A stretch of 64,000 nucleotides of DNA, taken from positions 2,294,001 to 2,358,000 of the forward strand of contig NZ_CAJRAF010000002.1 in NCBI RefSeq assembly GCF_907164905.1, written 5' to 3'. Position numbers and translations under genes: made by a program. Positions 26,597-36,219 of this stretch are shown here, piece after piece; within the stretch, counting starts at the first letter, position 1; each line of letters begins with the position of its first letter. This DNA is from Dyadobacter sp. CECT 9275 (GTDB lineage: Bacteria > Bacteroidota > Bacteroidia > Cytophagales > Spirosomataceae). The notes under the pieces were generated by a model that searched no databases, was not told where the DNA came from, and saw only the letters and a program-made list of their open reading frames with translations.

Positions 26597-29236
26597 CTAT
26601 TTTCTAACCAGCTTTTGAAATTCATTCAGCTTCAACAAGGCCTCAATCGGTGAAAGTGTGTTAACATCCAGCAGAGATAACTTTTCTTTCAGCTCCTCCA
26701 ATCTGGGATCGGCCGGTTCAAAAATGCTGAGCTGATAATTATTTTTAGGAATTTCCTTCACTTTCGTTTTATGAGCTTCGGTTACGTGATCCTTTTCCAG
26801 ATGCTGCATAATTTCACTCGCCCTGAGTACTATGGGCTGGGGCATCCCGGCAATCTGCGCTACATGAATACCAAAACTGTGAGCACTTCCGCCTGGCTTA
26901 AGCTTGCGAAGGAATATCACCTTATTATCCACCTCTTTAACGGCAACATTAAAATTTTTGATTCTTGGAAAATCGTCAGCAAGCTGATTCAATTCGTGAT
27001 AGTGCGTTGCAAAAAGGGTTTTAGGTCTGCATTCAAGCTGGTTATGTAAATATTCTGTAATGGCCCAGGCGATGGAAACGCCGTCATAAGTACTGGTTCC
27101 TCTTCCAATTTCGTCCATCAGCACCAAGCTCCGGTCACTGAGGTTGTTGAGGATACTTGCGGTTTCCGTCATTTCTACCATAAAAGTACTTTCCCCACGG
27201 CTAAGATTATCACTGGCTCCAACCCTGGTAAAAACCTTATCCACAATACCCACTGTTGCTGATTTGGCAGGCACATAACAACCCATTTGTGCCATCAATA
27301 CAATGAGGGCCGTCTGGCGAAGCAGCGCCGATTTACCCGCCATATTGGGCCCGGTAATGATAATGATCTGCTGGCTGGCATCGTCCAGGAAAAGATCGTT
27401 CGGGACATAGGCTTCTCCTACGGCCAGTTGCTGCTCAATTACCGGGTGTCTCCCATCCCTGATGTCCAGCTCCTTTCCGTCACTGATGGCTGGCTTCACA
27501 TATTTGTTTTTCCGTGCAACAATGGCAAAGGAACTCAGGGTATCCAAAGTGGAAATTACCGTGGCATTTTGCTGTATCGTACCCACATATTCGGAGGCCG
27601 TCTGTACCAGTTCACTGAATATCCTGAACTCAATGGCAGATATCCGGTCTTCCGCATTTAAAATTTTCTCCTCGTATTCTTTCAGTTCGGGCGTGATGTA
27701 CCGTTCTGCATTTACAAGGGTCTGCTTGCGTATCCAGTCAGCCGGCACTTTGTCACGATGTGAATGGGTAACTTCGAGATAGTAACCAAACACTCGGTTG
27801 TAAGCTATTTTCAAAGAACCGATACCTGTTCTTTCAATCTCACGGTTCTGGAGTTTGAGCAGGTAATCTTTCCCTTCATACGATATGGCATGCAGCTCAT
27901 CCAGTTCAGGATCCACCCCACTATTAATCATCCTCCCCTGATTGGACAGCACCGGTGCGTCTTCCCTGATTTCGAGTTCTATCTTGTCGGCAAGGAGACT
28001 GCATGGATTCAGTTGGTCGATGTATTTATTTAAGATGGACCGGGCAAAAACGGAAGTCTTTTTCCCCAACTCCATTTCTCCCAGTTTGATTAGCAATTCC
28101 TTGATGGGCCCTATCTGTTTCAGCGACTTTTTCAACTGCACCAATTCCCTCGGATTAATCCGGCGCACCGCCACTTTGGAAATAAGCCTTTCCAGGTCAC
28201 CTATGTGTTTCAGGCATTGCATCATGGCTTCGTGAAGCTCCGGGTTGCCCAAAAAATGCTCCACGGTATTGAGCCTTTCTTCGATCGGGATCTTTTCCTT
28301 CAGCGGAAGCACCATCCATTTCCGCAGCAACCTTGCGCCCATGGGTGTAACGGTCTGGTCAAGAATCTGGATCAGCGGTACTCCTCCCTCCTGCTGTGGG
28401 TATACCAGTTCCAGGTTTCTGATCGTAAACCGGTCGAGCCACACATATTTTTCTTCTTCAAGCCGCGTTACTCTTCCTATGTGACTTACCTCTTTATGCT
28501 CTGTTTCACGCAGATAATGAAGAATCACGCCCGCAGCAATGATCCCCAACGGCAGGTTTTCAATTCCGAATCCTTTCAGAGTCGTAGTTTGAAAATGGCT
28601 GGTAAGCTGTTCATACCCATAGTCGTATCCGAAACACCAGTCTTCCAGCTGAAAGGTATGGTACTTGCCCCCAAAAAGCTGATTGAATTCCTGTTTGCTC
28701 CTTTTACAGAAAAGAACTTCCGCCGGCGTAAACCCCTGGAGCATTTTATCAACGTAGGCTGCATTGCCCTGGGCCGTCATAAACTCTCCTGTGGAGATAT
28801 CCAAAAATGCCACTCCAAACAGGTTATCCCCACCGATGTGAACAGCGGCCAGGTAATTATTTTTCCTTACATCCAGTACATTATCGTTGAGTGAAACGCC
28901 AGGTGTAACAAGCTCCGTAACACCGCGTTTCACAATACCCTTTGCGGCGGCCGGGTCTTCCAGCTGATCACAGATAGCCACACGCTCGCCTGCCCTTACC
29001 AGCTTGGGAAGGTAGTTGTCCAGTGAATGATGGGGGAAACCTGCCAGCTCTTCATGCGCTCCGCCGTTGTTACGTCGTGTGAGTACAATACCCAGTATTT
29101 TGGATGCCCTGATTGCGTCTTCACCAAAGGTTTCATAAAAATCACCAACCCTGAAAAGCAATAATGCTCCGGGATATTTTGCTTTGATCTGATTGTATTG
29201 TTTGCTAAGCGGTGTTTCCTTTTGTGCCTTTGCCAA
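26597..29236 (-). CDS. mutS: DNA mismatch repair protein MutS
   Basis: Recognises mismatches and small loops and starts mismatch repair with MutL. The 879-residue protein has the mismatch-binding domain with the Phe-x-Glu motif in [12 protein letters not shown], connector, lever and clamp domains, and the ATPase (Walker [12 protein letters not shown], then [12 protein letters not shown], Walker [17 protein letters not shown], then ATHYHEL). The C-terminal [15 protein letters not shown] is also typical. The start is TTG at 29236: no ATG or GTG lies between the upstream stop and the conserved [17 protein letters not shown] segment. A good promoter lies just upstream. Confidence 0.97.
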   Translation of the reverse strand: MAKAQKETPLSKQYNQIKAKYPGALLLFRVGDFYETFGEDAIRASKILGIVLTRRNNGGAHEELAGFPHHSLDNYLPKLVRAGERVAICDQLEDPAAAKGIVKRGVTELVTPGVSLNDNVLDVRKNNYLAAVHIGGDNLFGVAFLDISTGEFMTAQGNAAYVDKMLQGFTPAEVLFCKRSKQEFNQLFGGKYHTFQLEDWCFGYDYGYEQLTSHFQTTTLKGFGIENLPLGIIAAGVILHYLRETEHKEVSHIGRVTRLEEEKYVWLDRFTIRNLELVYPQQEGGVPLIQILDQTVTPMGARLLRKWMVLPLKEKIPIEERLNTVEHFLGNPELHEAMMQCLKHIGDLERLISKVAVRRINPRELVQLKKSLKQIGPIKELLIKLGEMELGKKTSVFARSILNKYIDQLNPCSLLADKIELEIREDAPVLSNQGRMINSGVDPELDELHAISYEGKDYLLKLQNREIERTGIGSLKIAYNRVFGYYLEVTHSHRDKVPADWIRKQTLVNAERYITPELKEYEEKILNAEDRISAIEFRIFSELVQTASEYVGTIQQNATVISTLDTLSSFAIVARKNKYVKPAISDGKELDIRDGRHPVIEQQLAVGEAYVPNDLFLDDASQQIIIITGPNMAGKSALLRQTALIVLMAQMGCYVPAKSATVGIVDKVFTRVGASDNLSRGESTFMVEMTETASILNNLSDRSLVLMDEIGRGTSTYDGVSIAWAITEYLHNQLECRPKTLFATHYHELNQLADDFPRIKNFNVAVKEVDNKVIFLRKLKPGGSAHSFGIHVAQIAGMPQPIVLRASEIMQHLEKDHVTEAHKTKVKEIPKNNYQLSIFEPADPRLEELKEKLSLLDVNTLSPIEALLKLNEFQKLVRK

Positions 29237-29265
29237 GTAATCGCGGATTTGATAATGGATAACTA

Positions 29266-29295
29266 CAAAATTAACCCTTCTATCCGGTTTGGCAA
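29266..29295 (-). promoter_or_regulatory. Bacteroidota-type promoter of mutS
   Basis: Minus-strand TTG (29295-29293), 19-nt spacer, then TAATTTTG (29273-29266), matching the Bacteroidota housekeeping promoter. The predicted transcription start is near 29260, about 23 nt before the TTG start codon, which supports that unusual start. Confidence 0.6.
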
Positions 29296-29331
29296 GAACA
29301 GAATGTGTTTATAATGGGTTTGAAATTGCCT

Positions 29332-29919
29332 TTAATAAAGCAAGGGGAGGTCCTTGTGATCAAACTCCACCACTCCCCCGGGCTCAATGGCTTCAAAATC
29401 AGCCAGACTCACTTTCCCGATCGCGTACCTGACCAGGCGAAGGGTTGGAAAACCCACGGCAGCGGTCATGCGGCGTACCTGTCGGTTCTTCCCTTCGTAC
29501 AGAGACAGTGCCAGCCAGGACGTAGGGATACTCTTCCTGAACCGAACGGGCGGGTTTCTTTCAGGCAGTTCAGGTACCTCAATCGTATTCGTTACTGCCG
29601 GCAGTGTTTTGTATTTTTTACCATCCACCGAAATTTCAACACCCGCTCTTAATTTTTCGCAAGCTTCATTATTAACATTCCCTTCCACCTGTACGTAATA
29701 AGTACGGGGATGTTTATTTTTCGGGTCGAGCAGCCGTGTTTTTAACCGGTTGTCATTGGTAAGCAACAAAAGCCCCTCGCTGTCGGCATCAAGCCTTCCT
29801 ACCGGGTATACATCTTTTGGGAATGTAAAGTTGAGATCCGCCAGCGTAGCGTGTTCCCCTTCACGGCTGAACTGGGATAACATACCAAACGGCTTATATA
29901 TCAGAAAATAACGGAACAA
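29332..29919 (-). CDS. rluE: 23S rRNA pseudouridine synthase, RluE-like (RsuA/RluB/E/F family)
   Basis: Isomerises a uridine of 23S rRNA to pseudouridine. The 195-residue protein lacks an S4 domain, as RluE-type enzymes do, and begins directly with the catalytic fold: YFLIYKPFGMLSQFSRE, then VYPVGRLDADSEGLLLL containing the catalytic Asp, then KTYYVQVEGNVN-like RTYYVQVEGNV, and the C-terminal EGKNRQVRRMTAAVGFPTL and RLVRYAIGKV. No ATG precedes the conserved region after the upstream stop, so TTG 29919 is the likeliest start. The exact target uridine is inferred from the family only. Confidence 0.87.
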   Translation of the reverse strand: MFRYFLIYKPFGMLSQFSREGEHATLADLNFTFPKDVYPVGRLDADSEGLLLLTNDNRLKTRLLDPKNKHPRTYYVQVEGNVNNEACEKLRAGVEISVDGKKYKTLPAVTNTIEVPELPERNPPVRFRKSIPTSWLALSLYEGKNRQVRRMTAAVGFPTLRLVRYAIGKVSLADFEAIEPGGVVEFDHKDLPLLY

Positions 29920-30075
29920 ATCGGTATAGTTTACGGGTGTCAGCTATTGACGACCCATTGCTTATTTGAGAATGACGGCTAAATCAAGTTCATAGCCAGG
30001 GAAGTATCTCCCCGCGAGACAATTTCACGCCAAAGGTGTGCTCTGTATCAAAAATACTAAAACAATCTGAGTAAC

Positions 30076-30840
30076 TCATGCTATCTCCAGCCATACAGGA
30101 CAATGGTCGGAATGAACAGCGTCATTATATTGTCTGCTGGCAACAATACGTTCTTTCAGGGATTCCGTAACAGAAATGTAGTCAATACGCCAGCCTTTGT
30201 TATTTGCCCGTGCACCGGAGCGGTAGGTCCACCAGCTGTATTCGATCAGGTCAGGATTCTTAAATCTGAATGAATCCGTATATCCGCTGCCAAACCATTT
30301 GGTCATCCAGGCCCGCTCTTCGGGAAGAAAACCGGAAGAGTTTTTATTTCTGACCGGGTCATGAATATCTCTTTCGGTATGCGCAATGTTGTAATCCCCG
30401 CAGATAATAAGATTGGGCCTTTCCGTCCGCAAAATAGCAATCCAGGCATAGAAATCATCCAGAAAGCGCATTTTCACATCCTGCCTGACTTCTCCGCTGG
30501 TTCCTGAAGGGAAATAGCAGTTCAGTACTGTAATATCTCCAAAATCTGCTCTGAGGACTCGCCCTTCCGAATCGTAAACAGGCATCCCAACTCCCGCCGA
30601 AACAAGATCAGGCCTTGTTCTCGAGAAAATAGCTACGCCACTATAGCCCTTTTTCTCAGCCGCGTGCCAGCCAACCAGTTCATAGCCCAGCGCTTTAAAA
30701 ACGGCAAGATCTACCTGGTCAGGGGTTGCCTTCACTTCCTGAAAGCATAAAATATCAAAAGATTTGTCACTCAGCCAATCGATCAGGCCATTTTTGATGG
30801 CCGCTCTGATTCCGTTTACATTATAGGTTAGTATTTCCAT
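30076..30840 (-). CDS. xth: Exodeoxyribonuclease III
   Basis: AP endonuclease and 3'-5' exonuclease of base excision repair. The 254-residue protein has the full endonuclease/exonuclease/phosphatase set: YNVNGIRAAIKNGL with the metal-binding Asn, CFQEVKATPDQV with the metal-binding Glu, CYFPSG, ICGDYNIAHTERDIHDP with the catalytic Asp and Asn, WRIDYISVT and the C-terminal SDHCPVWLEI with the catalytic Asp-His pair. Length and motifs are normal. It follows the membrane-protein gene by 25 bp on the same strand. Confidence 0.95.
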   Translation of the reverse strand: MEILTYNVNGIRAAIKNGLIDWLSDKSFDILCFQEVKATPDQVDLAVFKALGYELVGWHAAEKKGYSGVAIFSRTRPDLVSAGVGMPVYDSEGRVLRADFGDITVLNCYFPSGTSGEVRQDVKMRFLDDFYAWIAILRTERPNLIICGDYNIAHTERDIHDPVRNKNSSGFLPEERAWMTKWFGSGYTDSFRFKNPDLIEYSWWTYRSGARANNKGWRIDYISVTESLKERIVASRQYNDAVHSDHCPVWLEIA

Positions 30841-30865
30841 ACTGCAATAATCGGAAATACAGCCA

Positions 30866-32371
30866 CTATTTCAAACTGAGAACCTTTCCGGTAAACAGGG
30901 TTGTCGAAGAAATTCCGGAAACGGGTTTGCTCATTACCCAAATTTCGTAATCGTCAACAGGCAATTTCCGTCTGAATATTTCTGACTGATATTCCCCGCT
31001 GTAATAGGTGTTTTTCGCAAACGTTTCCTGCCAGTCATAAGGAACAGGTACCAGCGGCAGAACGATAATCCTTTCCTTGCCTTTTAAAATCACATATTTT
31101 AAATCCGCAGAACTGGTCGGGATAATTTTAAAAGTTAAAAATTTAAATTTCTGATTGTAACCGCCCACACGATAACTGATACCTATATCCAGCTTGCCTT
31201 TAAAAAGATTACCTTTTTTTGACGCAGGAATGATCAGATTCCTGCTCGCCAGTTCTTCCGGGACAAATGGTTTACTGATACCGGTGTTTTCAATATTGCT
31301 CATCAGATTTTTCATCCTGGTAGGATGATTCCAGAATGGCACGTCATAAAACTCATTTCCCTGGGTAAGGAACGCGTGATAGTTTGTCCAGAAGTACCCA
31401 TCCAGCTCCAGTGCAGCATGAAGTTTGCGCAATGTGGCCGTTGAGTTATAATAGCTCAAAAAGTTCAGACAGAGGAATACTGCAAAAAAAGTTCCTGCAA
31501 TAATCCTGGAAATCATGAGGCTTCTTTTGATCAGAATCAAAGCACAGACATAGGTAGCAGCCAGAAGGACAACGCCGAAAATCAGGTAGCGCCGTGAAAA
31601 AATATCACCGCCGTACATAAAATAACTAAAAACCGGCCTGCTGAGGACAAACATGGCACCAGTTCCCATCAGAAACATTATTGCCCCCAACAGAAACCAA
31701 TAAGACCATTTAGGATTACGGGAGAAGATAAACCTCACCAGCCATAACAAGGCGACCATACCTATGAACATGCCCATCAAAGCACACGCCAGCATATCCT
31801 TGTAAAATCCTGGGACTAGCGGATGAGGGATATCCAGGTACAGTGCATTTCCTAAAAAACCGAAAAAAAGCAGCGCATTATACAAAGGACTGCTCAGGGC
31901 ACTCTCAGGGGGGGGCGGTACGAGCTGGTATTCAAACAGAAAATAGAAGGATAAAACTGCAGCAGCAGCAAGTATCCAAATCACCAAAAACCGGAAATTT
32001 TTCTGGTATAGCAGGAAAACAACACCTACGATCCAGGTTAACATTCCATTTCCACTGGTAAAGGTCGCAATTATGGCGCTAAAAAATCCGATGTACCACC
32101 CAGCCCGATTATCCCGGCCCAGACCATAAACCGCTAACAATGCCCAGAAAATGACCGGCGTATTTTGAATAGCGGCTATTCCCCAAAACGCGTTCTCGCT
32201 GTAAACCAGATTGAACAAAATATAAGGAACCGGAATGAAATAATACCAGGATAACTGTTCAGCCTTTAAAGTTTTATAAAACAGATAAGCCGTTCCGAAC
32301 ATAAAAAGGTTTCCGGTTACAATCAGCCATTTGATATCAATTGTTCCGGTTATCCATAGCTGCAGAAGCAT
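30866..32371 (-). CDS. Multi-pass membrane protein, larger 3' part of an amber-interrupted gene
   Basis: The open part encodes up to 501 residues with about nine to ten hydrophobic segments (for example WKLLFLMGTGAMFVL-like stretches around GAIMFLMGTGAMFVLS and FFSAIIATFTSGNGMLTW) and a soluble C-terminal domain rich in beta strands. The organisation resembles Bacteroidota polytopic glycosyltransferase-like proteins of unknown substrate. The frame upstream of ATG 32371 continues in phase for 37 codons with sense, protein-like sequence (NLLETIYNLQKASGWYETL, then FEQVNQHRFGFERIV) until a TAG at 32485-32483. The start at 32371 therefore lies within the former coding sequence, and this reading frame is probably a 3' remnant, not a complete gene. 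Confidence 0.7.
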   Translation of the reverse strand: MLLQLWITGTIDIKWLIVTGNLFMFGTAYLFYKTLKAEQLSWYYFIPVPYILFNLVYSENAFWGIAAIQNTPVIFWALLAVYGLGRDNRAGWYIGFFSAIIATFTSGNGMLTWIVGVVFLLYQKNFRFLVIWILAAAAVLSFYFLFEYQLVPPPPESALSSPLYNALLFFGFLGNALYLDIPHPLVPGFYKDMLACALMGMFIGMVALLWLVRFIFSRNPKWSYWFLLGAIMFLMGTGAMFVLSRPVFSYFMYGGDIFSRRYLIFGVVLLAATYVCALILIKRSLMISRIIAGTFFAVFLCLNFLSYYNSTATLRKLHAALELDGYFWTNYHAFLTQGNEFYDVPFWNHPTRMKNLMSNIENTGISKPFVPEELASRNLIIPASKKGNLFKGKLDIGISYRVGGYNQKFKFLTFKIIPTSSADLKYVILKGKERIIVLPLVPVPYDWQETFAKNTYYSGEYQSEIFRRKLPVDDYEIWVMSKPVSGISSTTLFTGKVLSLK

Positions 32372-32482
32372 AACGATCCTTTCAAAACCAAACCGGTGCT
32401 GATTAACCTGTTCAAAGAGAATCTTAAGGGTTTCATACCATCCCGACGCCTTTTGCAGGTTATAAATCGTCTCCAGTAAGTT

Positions 32483-32757
32483 CTAGTCGTCGGTAAAAGG
32501 TACGTTAATCGCGTGGGTCAGCAGAAGCAGATAGAAATAACGGATCGGAAGAAAAATCAAAATGGCTCCCGATACCTTTGTCACCCAGCTCCCCTTTTTC
32601 AAAAAAAAGGAAACCGCGAACAGGCATACAAATAGCAAAACTAGTTCCACATATTGCGGGAACAACGGATTTTCAACAAAAGTACTGTTCAAATTCAGAG
32701 GGTTAAAAGTTCTTACAATCGTTATGAGTGAAGTGGCGCCGCAAAGAAGACAAACAT
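32483..32757 (-). pseudogene. 5' fragment of the amber-interrupted membrane gene
   Basis: From TTG 32692 a membrane-like segment of 69 codons (PLFPQYVELVLLFVCLFAV, then FLPIRYFYLLLLTHAINVP) ends in FTDD and an amber TAG, after which the same frame runs on into the 30866-32371 reading frame. Asp-Asp followed by an aromatic residue is usual here in polytopic glycosyltransferases, so TAT or TGG changed to TAG is likely. No ATG lies upstream in this frame, but ATG 32757 in another frame gives MFVFFAAP, a hydrophobic start that would join by one frameshift near 32735. The gene therefore seems to carry one or two inactivating changes, unless they are sequencing errors. Confidence 0.6.
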
Positions 32758-32785
32758 CACCCTCACGGTGACAGATGTCCCAGCT

Positions 32786-33418
32786 CTATTTAATTCCTGT
32801 GACCATCTCCGCGGTTATCTCTTTTTCAAAAGTGATATAACCCGGGTAGTTAACCTGCTTTCCTGCTATGTCCAGTGTCGGTTTTACTTTCACGATCAAT
32901 TTGGACGGCTTTGAACCCGCCTTACCAGTTAACGACATCACCATGTTGATGAATTCATCGCGCGTCTGGTCATTGTTAATCAATTGATAAACATTGGCAT
33001 TGAGCCTCACAGGCACCCTGGTACTTCCTGTGCCAGGCATTACTTCAATCAACTGGCTCAAAAAACCACTGAAGATTTCATTTTGAGTGAGTAAAACCTT
33101 GTATTCCAATTGATTGATAGCCGCACGTTTTTTGGTCGGATTCGTAATATCCAGGTTCACGCGGAGATTCAGCGGAATATCCTTCCGAAGCATAGCTAGT
33201 CCCAGGCGAGGGTACCTGGCCAAATCCAGGTCACTGAAACTTTTTATATTGCGGAATTCACGGATATCCATTCCAGCCAAATAGACACTGTCCACAGATG
33301 CAATATCGTATTTACAGTCTCCAAAGGTTTTGGCATCCGAAACCTGTTTGCTAACGCCACACCCTGTCATGAAACCCGTGCATGCAAATATCACAAATAT
33401 CCAAATGTTTTTTTTCAT
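32786..33418 (-). CDS. LEA type 2-like lipoprotein
   Basis: Small lipoprotein of 210 residues. ATG 33418 gives the signal MKKNIWIFVIFACTGFMTGC with the lipobox TGC; the frame is open to 33469 but the extension is not signal-like. The mature part (about 85-205) contains LNLRVNLDITNPTKKRAAIN, EYKVLLTQNEIFSGFLSQ and a Val/Pro-rich strand region, the pattern of the LEA-14/WHy beta-sandwich (late embryogenesis abundant type 2) seen in bacteria. Function in bacteria is unknown; stress protection is often assumed. It is just upstream of the interrupted membrane gene on the same strand. Confidence 0.72.
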   Translation of the reverse strand: MKKNIWIFVIFACTGFMTGCGVSKQVSDAKTFGDCKYDIASVDSVYLAGMDIREFRNIKSFSDLDLARYPRLGLAMLRKDIPLNLRVNLDITNPTKKRAAINQLEYKVLLTQNEIFSGFLSQLIEVMPGTGSTRVPVRLNANVYQLINNDQTRDEFINMVMSLTGKAGSKPSKLIVKVKPTLDIAGKQVNYPGYITFEKEITAEMVTGIK

Positions 33419-33763
33419 TGTCTTTATCAATTTTAATGCAATATATAGAGTATCTATCACAACGTCCATACCGATGATACATTATAAACATCAGAAAAAA
33501 TATACTGGTTAGAAAAATTCAGGTTTAAAAATCTATTAATCAGACAGATACAAAACAATACTCTCTACCCTTTTGATAATTCATCCCCCCGAAGCTATTG
33601 TTCCCTCCGTCAGCCGACCAGATATGAGCCTATAAAACACCACCCGTTCATCCATAAAACTTCGAATTCAAAATCTTAAAAAAATAAAATTTTGTAGAAA
33701 ACTTTGTTCGGAATTATTCAAGAAAAATCCTATACCGAAAAGTAGGTTTTTGCCTGACCTGCG
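33419..33763. other. Divergent intergenic region upstream of the DUF4494 gene
   Basis: About 345 bp of A+T-rich DNA between two divergent genes. It must hold the promoter of the LEA-like lipoprotein, but I found no TAnnTTTG on that strand. Short ORFs in it (such as one ending at 33668) have no protein-like features. No repeats or hairpins of note were seen. Confidence 0.45.
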
Positions 33764-33795
33764 TTTGGTTGCATTCCTTGAAGCGTATACCTTTG
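33764..33795 (+). promoter_or_regulatory. Bacteroidota-type promoter of the DUF4494 gene
   Basis: TTTG at 33764-33767, a 20-nt spacer, then TACCTTTG at 33788-33795. Both elements and spacing match the Bacteroidota primary-sigma consensus. A start near 33802 would leave a leader of about 24 nt before ATG 33826. Confidence 0.7.
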
Positions 33796-33825
33796 CGGCT
33801 TCACATTTATTAAAGCATATATCGA

Positions 33826-34335
33826 ATGGCAAGCTGGTATTTAGGAAAAATCCGTTATCAAAAAGAAGACGACGCCGGTAGTTTGAAAACAATTAATGAA
33901 GCTTATCTGGTTGACGCAGTTTCTTATACAGAGTCGGAAGCAAGGCTTTATAAGCAGATTGTGACCGGAGCAAGTGATTTTAGTGTAACCAGCATAACGC
34001 GAATGAGGCTAGCCGATTTGTTCGCCTACGAAGAGGGTGAAAAGTGGTTTAAAGCCAAGGTGATATACTTTTCCGTTGATGAAAAAAGCGGCAAGGAGAA
34101 AAAAGTAGTCAATTATATGCTGGTTAATGCGGACGGGATCGAACAGGCGCTTGAAAGGATTACCGAAAGCCTTCGGACGATGCTGATACCTTATGAAACG
34201 ACGGACATTAACCTGACGCCTATTCTGGATGTATTCCCATATACGGCCGAAGAAGATCAGGAGGTGGAAATACCTGCGAATTTCAGACCACTTTCAGAGG
34301 TAAGGGCCGAGCAGCATATTACCGAAGATATTTAG
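33826..34335 (+). CDS. DUF4494 protein
   Basis: Conserved Bacteroidota protein of unknown function, 169 residues, no signal or membrane segment. It begins SWYLGKIRYQKEDDAGSLK, then INEAYLVDAVSYTESEARL, and has AKVIYFSVDEKSGKEKK and NYMLVNADGIEQALERI, all marks of the DUF4494 family. The C-terminal tail is acidic (TAEEDQEVEIPANF). The family is widespread in Bacteroidota and also occurs in their phages, where it is likewise unassigned. The gene has its own clear promoter and a hairpin behind it, so it is a single-gene unit. Confidence 0.88.
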   Translation: MASWYLGKIRYQKEDDAGSLKTINEAYLVDAVSYTESEARLYKQIVTGASDFSVTSITRMRLADLFAYEEGEKWFKAKVIYFSVDEKSGKEKKVVNYMLVNADGIEQALERITESLRTMLIPYETTDINLTPILDVFPYTAEEDQEVEIPANFRPLSEVRAEQHITEDI

Positions 34336-34350
34336 AAAGATCAATAGTAA

Positions 34351-34381
34351 GAAGAACAGCTTCCCGAAATAGCTGTTCTTC
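34351..34381. terminator. Hairpin between convergent genes (DUF4494 and secreted protein)
   Basis: GAAGAACAGCT, 9-nt loop, AGCTGTTCTTC: a perfect 11-bp stem just after the DUF4494 stop and just before the end of the minus-strand gene. The T content after the stem is modest, so its strength is uncertain. Confidence 0.55.
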
Positions 34382-34387
34382 TGCTCC

Positions 34388-35125
34388 TCAATCGGCTATC
34401 TTTACTTCCTTGTAATCCCTTGTGAGGGCCAGGAACGGATCCGCATCTATTCGTATCAATTTCAGTTTCAGATCTTCCGAGTCAAGCTCGGTGATCAGCT
34501 GGTTTGGGCCAAACAAATGCATGTAATCAAATGATACAGGCAGACTAACCGCTCCTTCAATCAATTCAAAACCATACAGCGGATATACAGCAAATGGTGT
34601 TTGGGTCAGCCATACCTTGTCCTTAGCCTCGGACGATGCATAGGACAGCTGATATTCAACACTAGGCCAGCCGAAGTCCTCGCGGCTATTTCCAGTTGGC
34701 AAGCAATAAGTAGCAAAATCCTCCTGGCGCTGACTCTGGGTTTCCTTATCCGGTCTGAGCCTGCTGACGAGCTCCGTAATCCTGATCTTCTTACCATCCT
34801 CGGTGCCACAATAAATGTATTTCCCATCCGGGAAGGCCAAAATAAACTCATACGATCCGGCTTTGCCAAAGCTGCTTTCCTTCCTGAAACACATGGCACC
34901 CGTTACCGGATCCAGCCCAATCTCCAGCGTACCGTTAGTTTTATCTGCCTTATTCCGGTAGTCGTAAACAAGCTTGTGGCTAAAATAATACTGCCCCTTA
35001 TCCGGTTTCCACTGTAGCGCTCTCTTCTTGTCAGGCACCAGTTTCTTACTCACTTGTGCGGCCGCTATTTGAGACCAAAACAGGATTCCCAAAAACACAG
35101 TTAGTCCCATTCCGTTTCTGTTCAT
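34388..35125 (-). CDS. Exported protein of unknown function
   Basis: I do not recognise a family. ATG 35125 gives MNRNGMGLTVFLGILFWSQ followed by AAAQ, a normal signal peptide with cleavage near residue 24; ATG 35158 is also in frame but puts a charged stretch ahead of it. The mature protein (about 220 residues) has no membrane segment and alternates short beta-like strands: YYFSHKLVYDYRNKAD, TLEIGLDPVTGAMCF, YEFILAFPDGKYIYCGTED. Three Cys residues are present. It stands alone on the minus strand, convergent with the DUF4494 gene. Confidence 0.7.
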   Translation of the reverse strand: MNRNGMGLTVFLGILFWSQIAAAQVSKKLVPDKKRALQWKPDKGQYYFSHKLVYDYRNKADKTNGTLEIGLDPVTGAMCFRKESSFGKAGSYEFILAFPDGKYIYCGTEDGKKIRITELVSRLRPDKETQSQRQEDFATYCLPTGNSREDFGWPSVEYQLSYASSEAKDKVWLTQTPFAVYPLYGFELIEGAVSLPVSFDYMHLFGPNQLITELDSEDLKLKLIRIDADPFLALTRDYKEVKIAD

Positions 35126-35376
35126 TCGGCAAATACAAGCTTTCAATTGCTCAGTCATATCTTATTATCAGGATTTAATACATTTCGATTTCAGCCAGCG
35201 AATTTGCTTCAAAAAACACTTTATCCTGTCAAAACGGATCACGGCGCTGGCATAATGATGTAATAAACTTAAAAGGAAATTCCTGCAGGTCCAAAGGTGT
35301 CCGCCATATTATCACCCGGTATCTCTGAGGCATTTGTCAGGAACATCGTAACTTGCACCGGATTAGGACAAATAGC

Positions 35377-36216
35377 ATGAATTTCAACTTCGAAAAAAAA
35401 TCAGTTGTATTGGGTGAGGGCCGTCGCGCCTACTTTTCTTCCGATTACCATTTGGGTGTCCCCTCCAGCGATGCGAGCCGGTTGAGGGAACAGAAAATTG
35501 TCCGCTGGCTGGAAGATATTAGACATGATGCGCAGGTTATTTTCCTGGTAGGCGACATTTTTGATTTTTGGTTCGAATACCGTCATGCCGTGCCAAAGGG
35601 GTCCATCAGGCTGCTGGGGAAACTTGCTGAACTTGCCGACAGCGGCATTGAGATCGTCATTTTCACAGGCAACCACGATATGTGGATGTCGGGTTACCTC
35701 ACCGAGGAACTTGGTGCACCCATTTTCAGAAACCCCGTAGAATTTGAAATTAAAAACAGCGTGGGCAACACTACCCGCCTGCTGGTTGGCCATGGCGACG
35801 GGCTTGGGCCAGGCGACAAGGTTTACAAAGTACTCAAACGTATTTTTGAAAACTCATTTTTTCAAGCAATTTTTCATCTTGTACACCCCGATGTGGGTAT
35901 CTGGATCGCTAAGGAATGGTCCCGGAGAAGCCGGATTGCCAATGTAAATAAAGGTGAAGAAAAATTTATGGGCGAAGACCGCGAATGGCTCTTCACTTTT
36001 TGCAAAGAGGTGGAAAGCCACCGGCATTATGACTATTATATTTTCGGCCACAGGCATCTTGTACTGGACCTTGCGGTGTCAGAAAACAGCAGGTACATCA
36101 ACCTGGGTGAATGGGTAAGCCAGCAACATTATGCCAGTTTTGACGGGAGCCAACTAGAGTTGATCCAATTTCGCTGCACCCCAGAAACATCGCATCCGCC
36201 AACTGTGAACTCTTAA
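35377..36216 (+). CDS. lpxH: UDP-2,3-diacylglucosamine diphosphatase, LpxH-like
   Basis: Metallophosphoesterase of 279 residues that most likely removes UMP from UDP-diacylglucosamine in lipid A synthesis. The five family motifs are complete: SDYHLGV, GDIFDFWFEY, GNHDMW, GHGDGLG and GHRH. The block FWFEYRHAVPKG and the region around FHLVHPDVGIWIA fit the LpxH group of Bacteroidota. ATG 35377 gives the usual MNFNFEKK start; the frame is open slightly further to a TTG at 35353. The next gene is convergent and ends only 3 bp beyond. Confidence 0.85.
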   Translation: MNFNFEKKSVVLGEGRRAYFSSDYHLGVPSSDASRLREQKIVRWLEDIRHDAQVIFLVGDIFDFWFEYRHAVPKGSIRLLGKLAELADSGIEIVIFTGNHDMWMSGYLTEELGAPIFRNPVEFEIKNSVGNTTRLLVGHGDGLGPGDKVYKVLKRIFENSFFQAIFHLVHPDVGIWIAKEWSRRSRIANVNKGEEKFMGEDREWLFTFCKEVESHRHYDYYIFGHRHLVLDLAVSENSRYINLGEWVSQQHYASFDGSQLELIQFRCTPETSHPPTVNS

Positions 36217-36219
36217 CTG

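Noticed and set aside
28205..28894. Plus-strand open frame of about 229 codons
   Set aside because: It is a shadow of mutS on the other strand and has no protein-like pattern.
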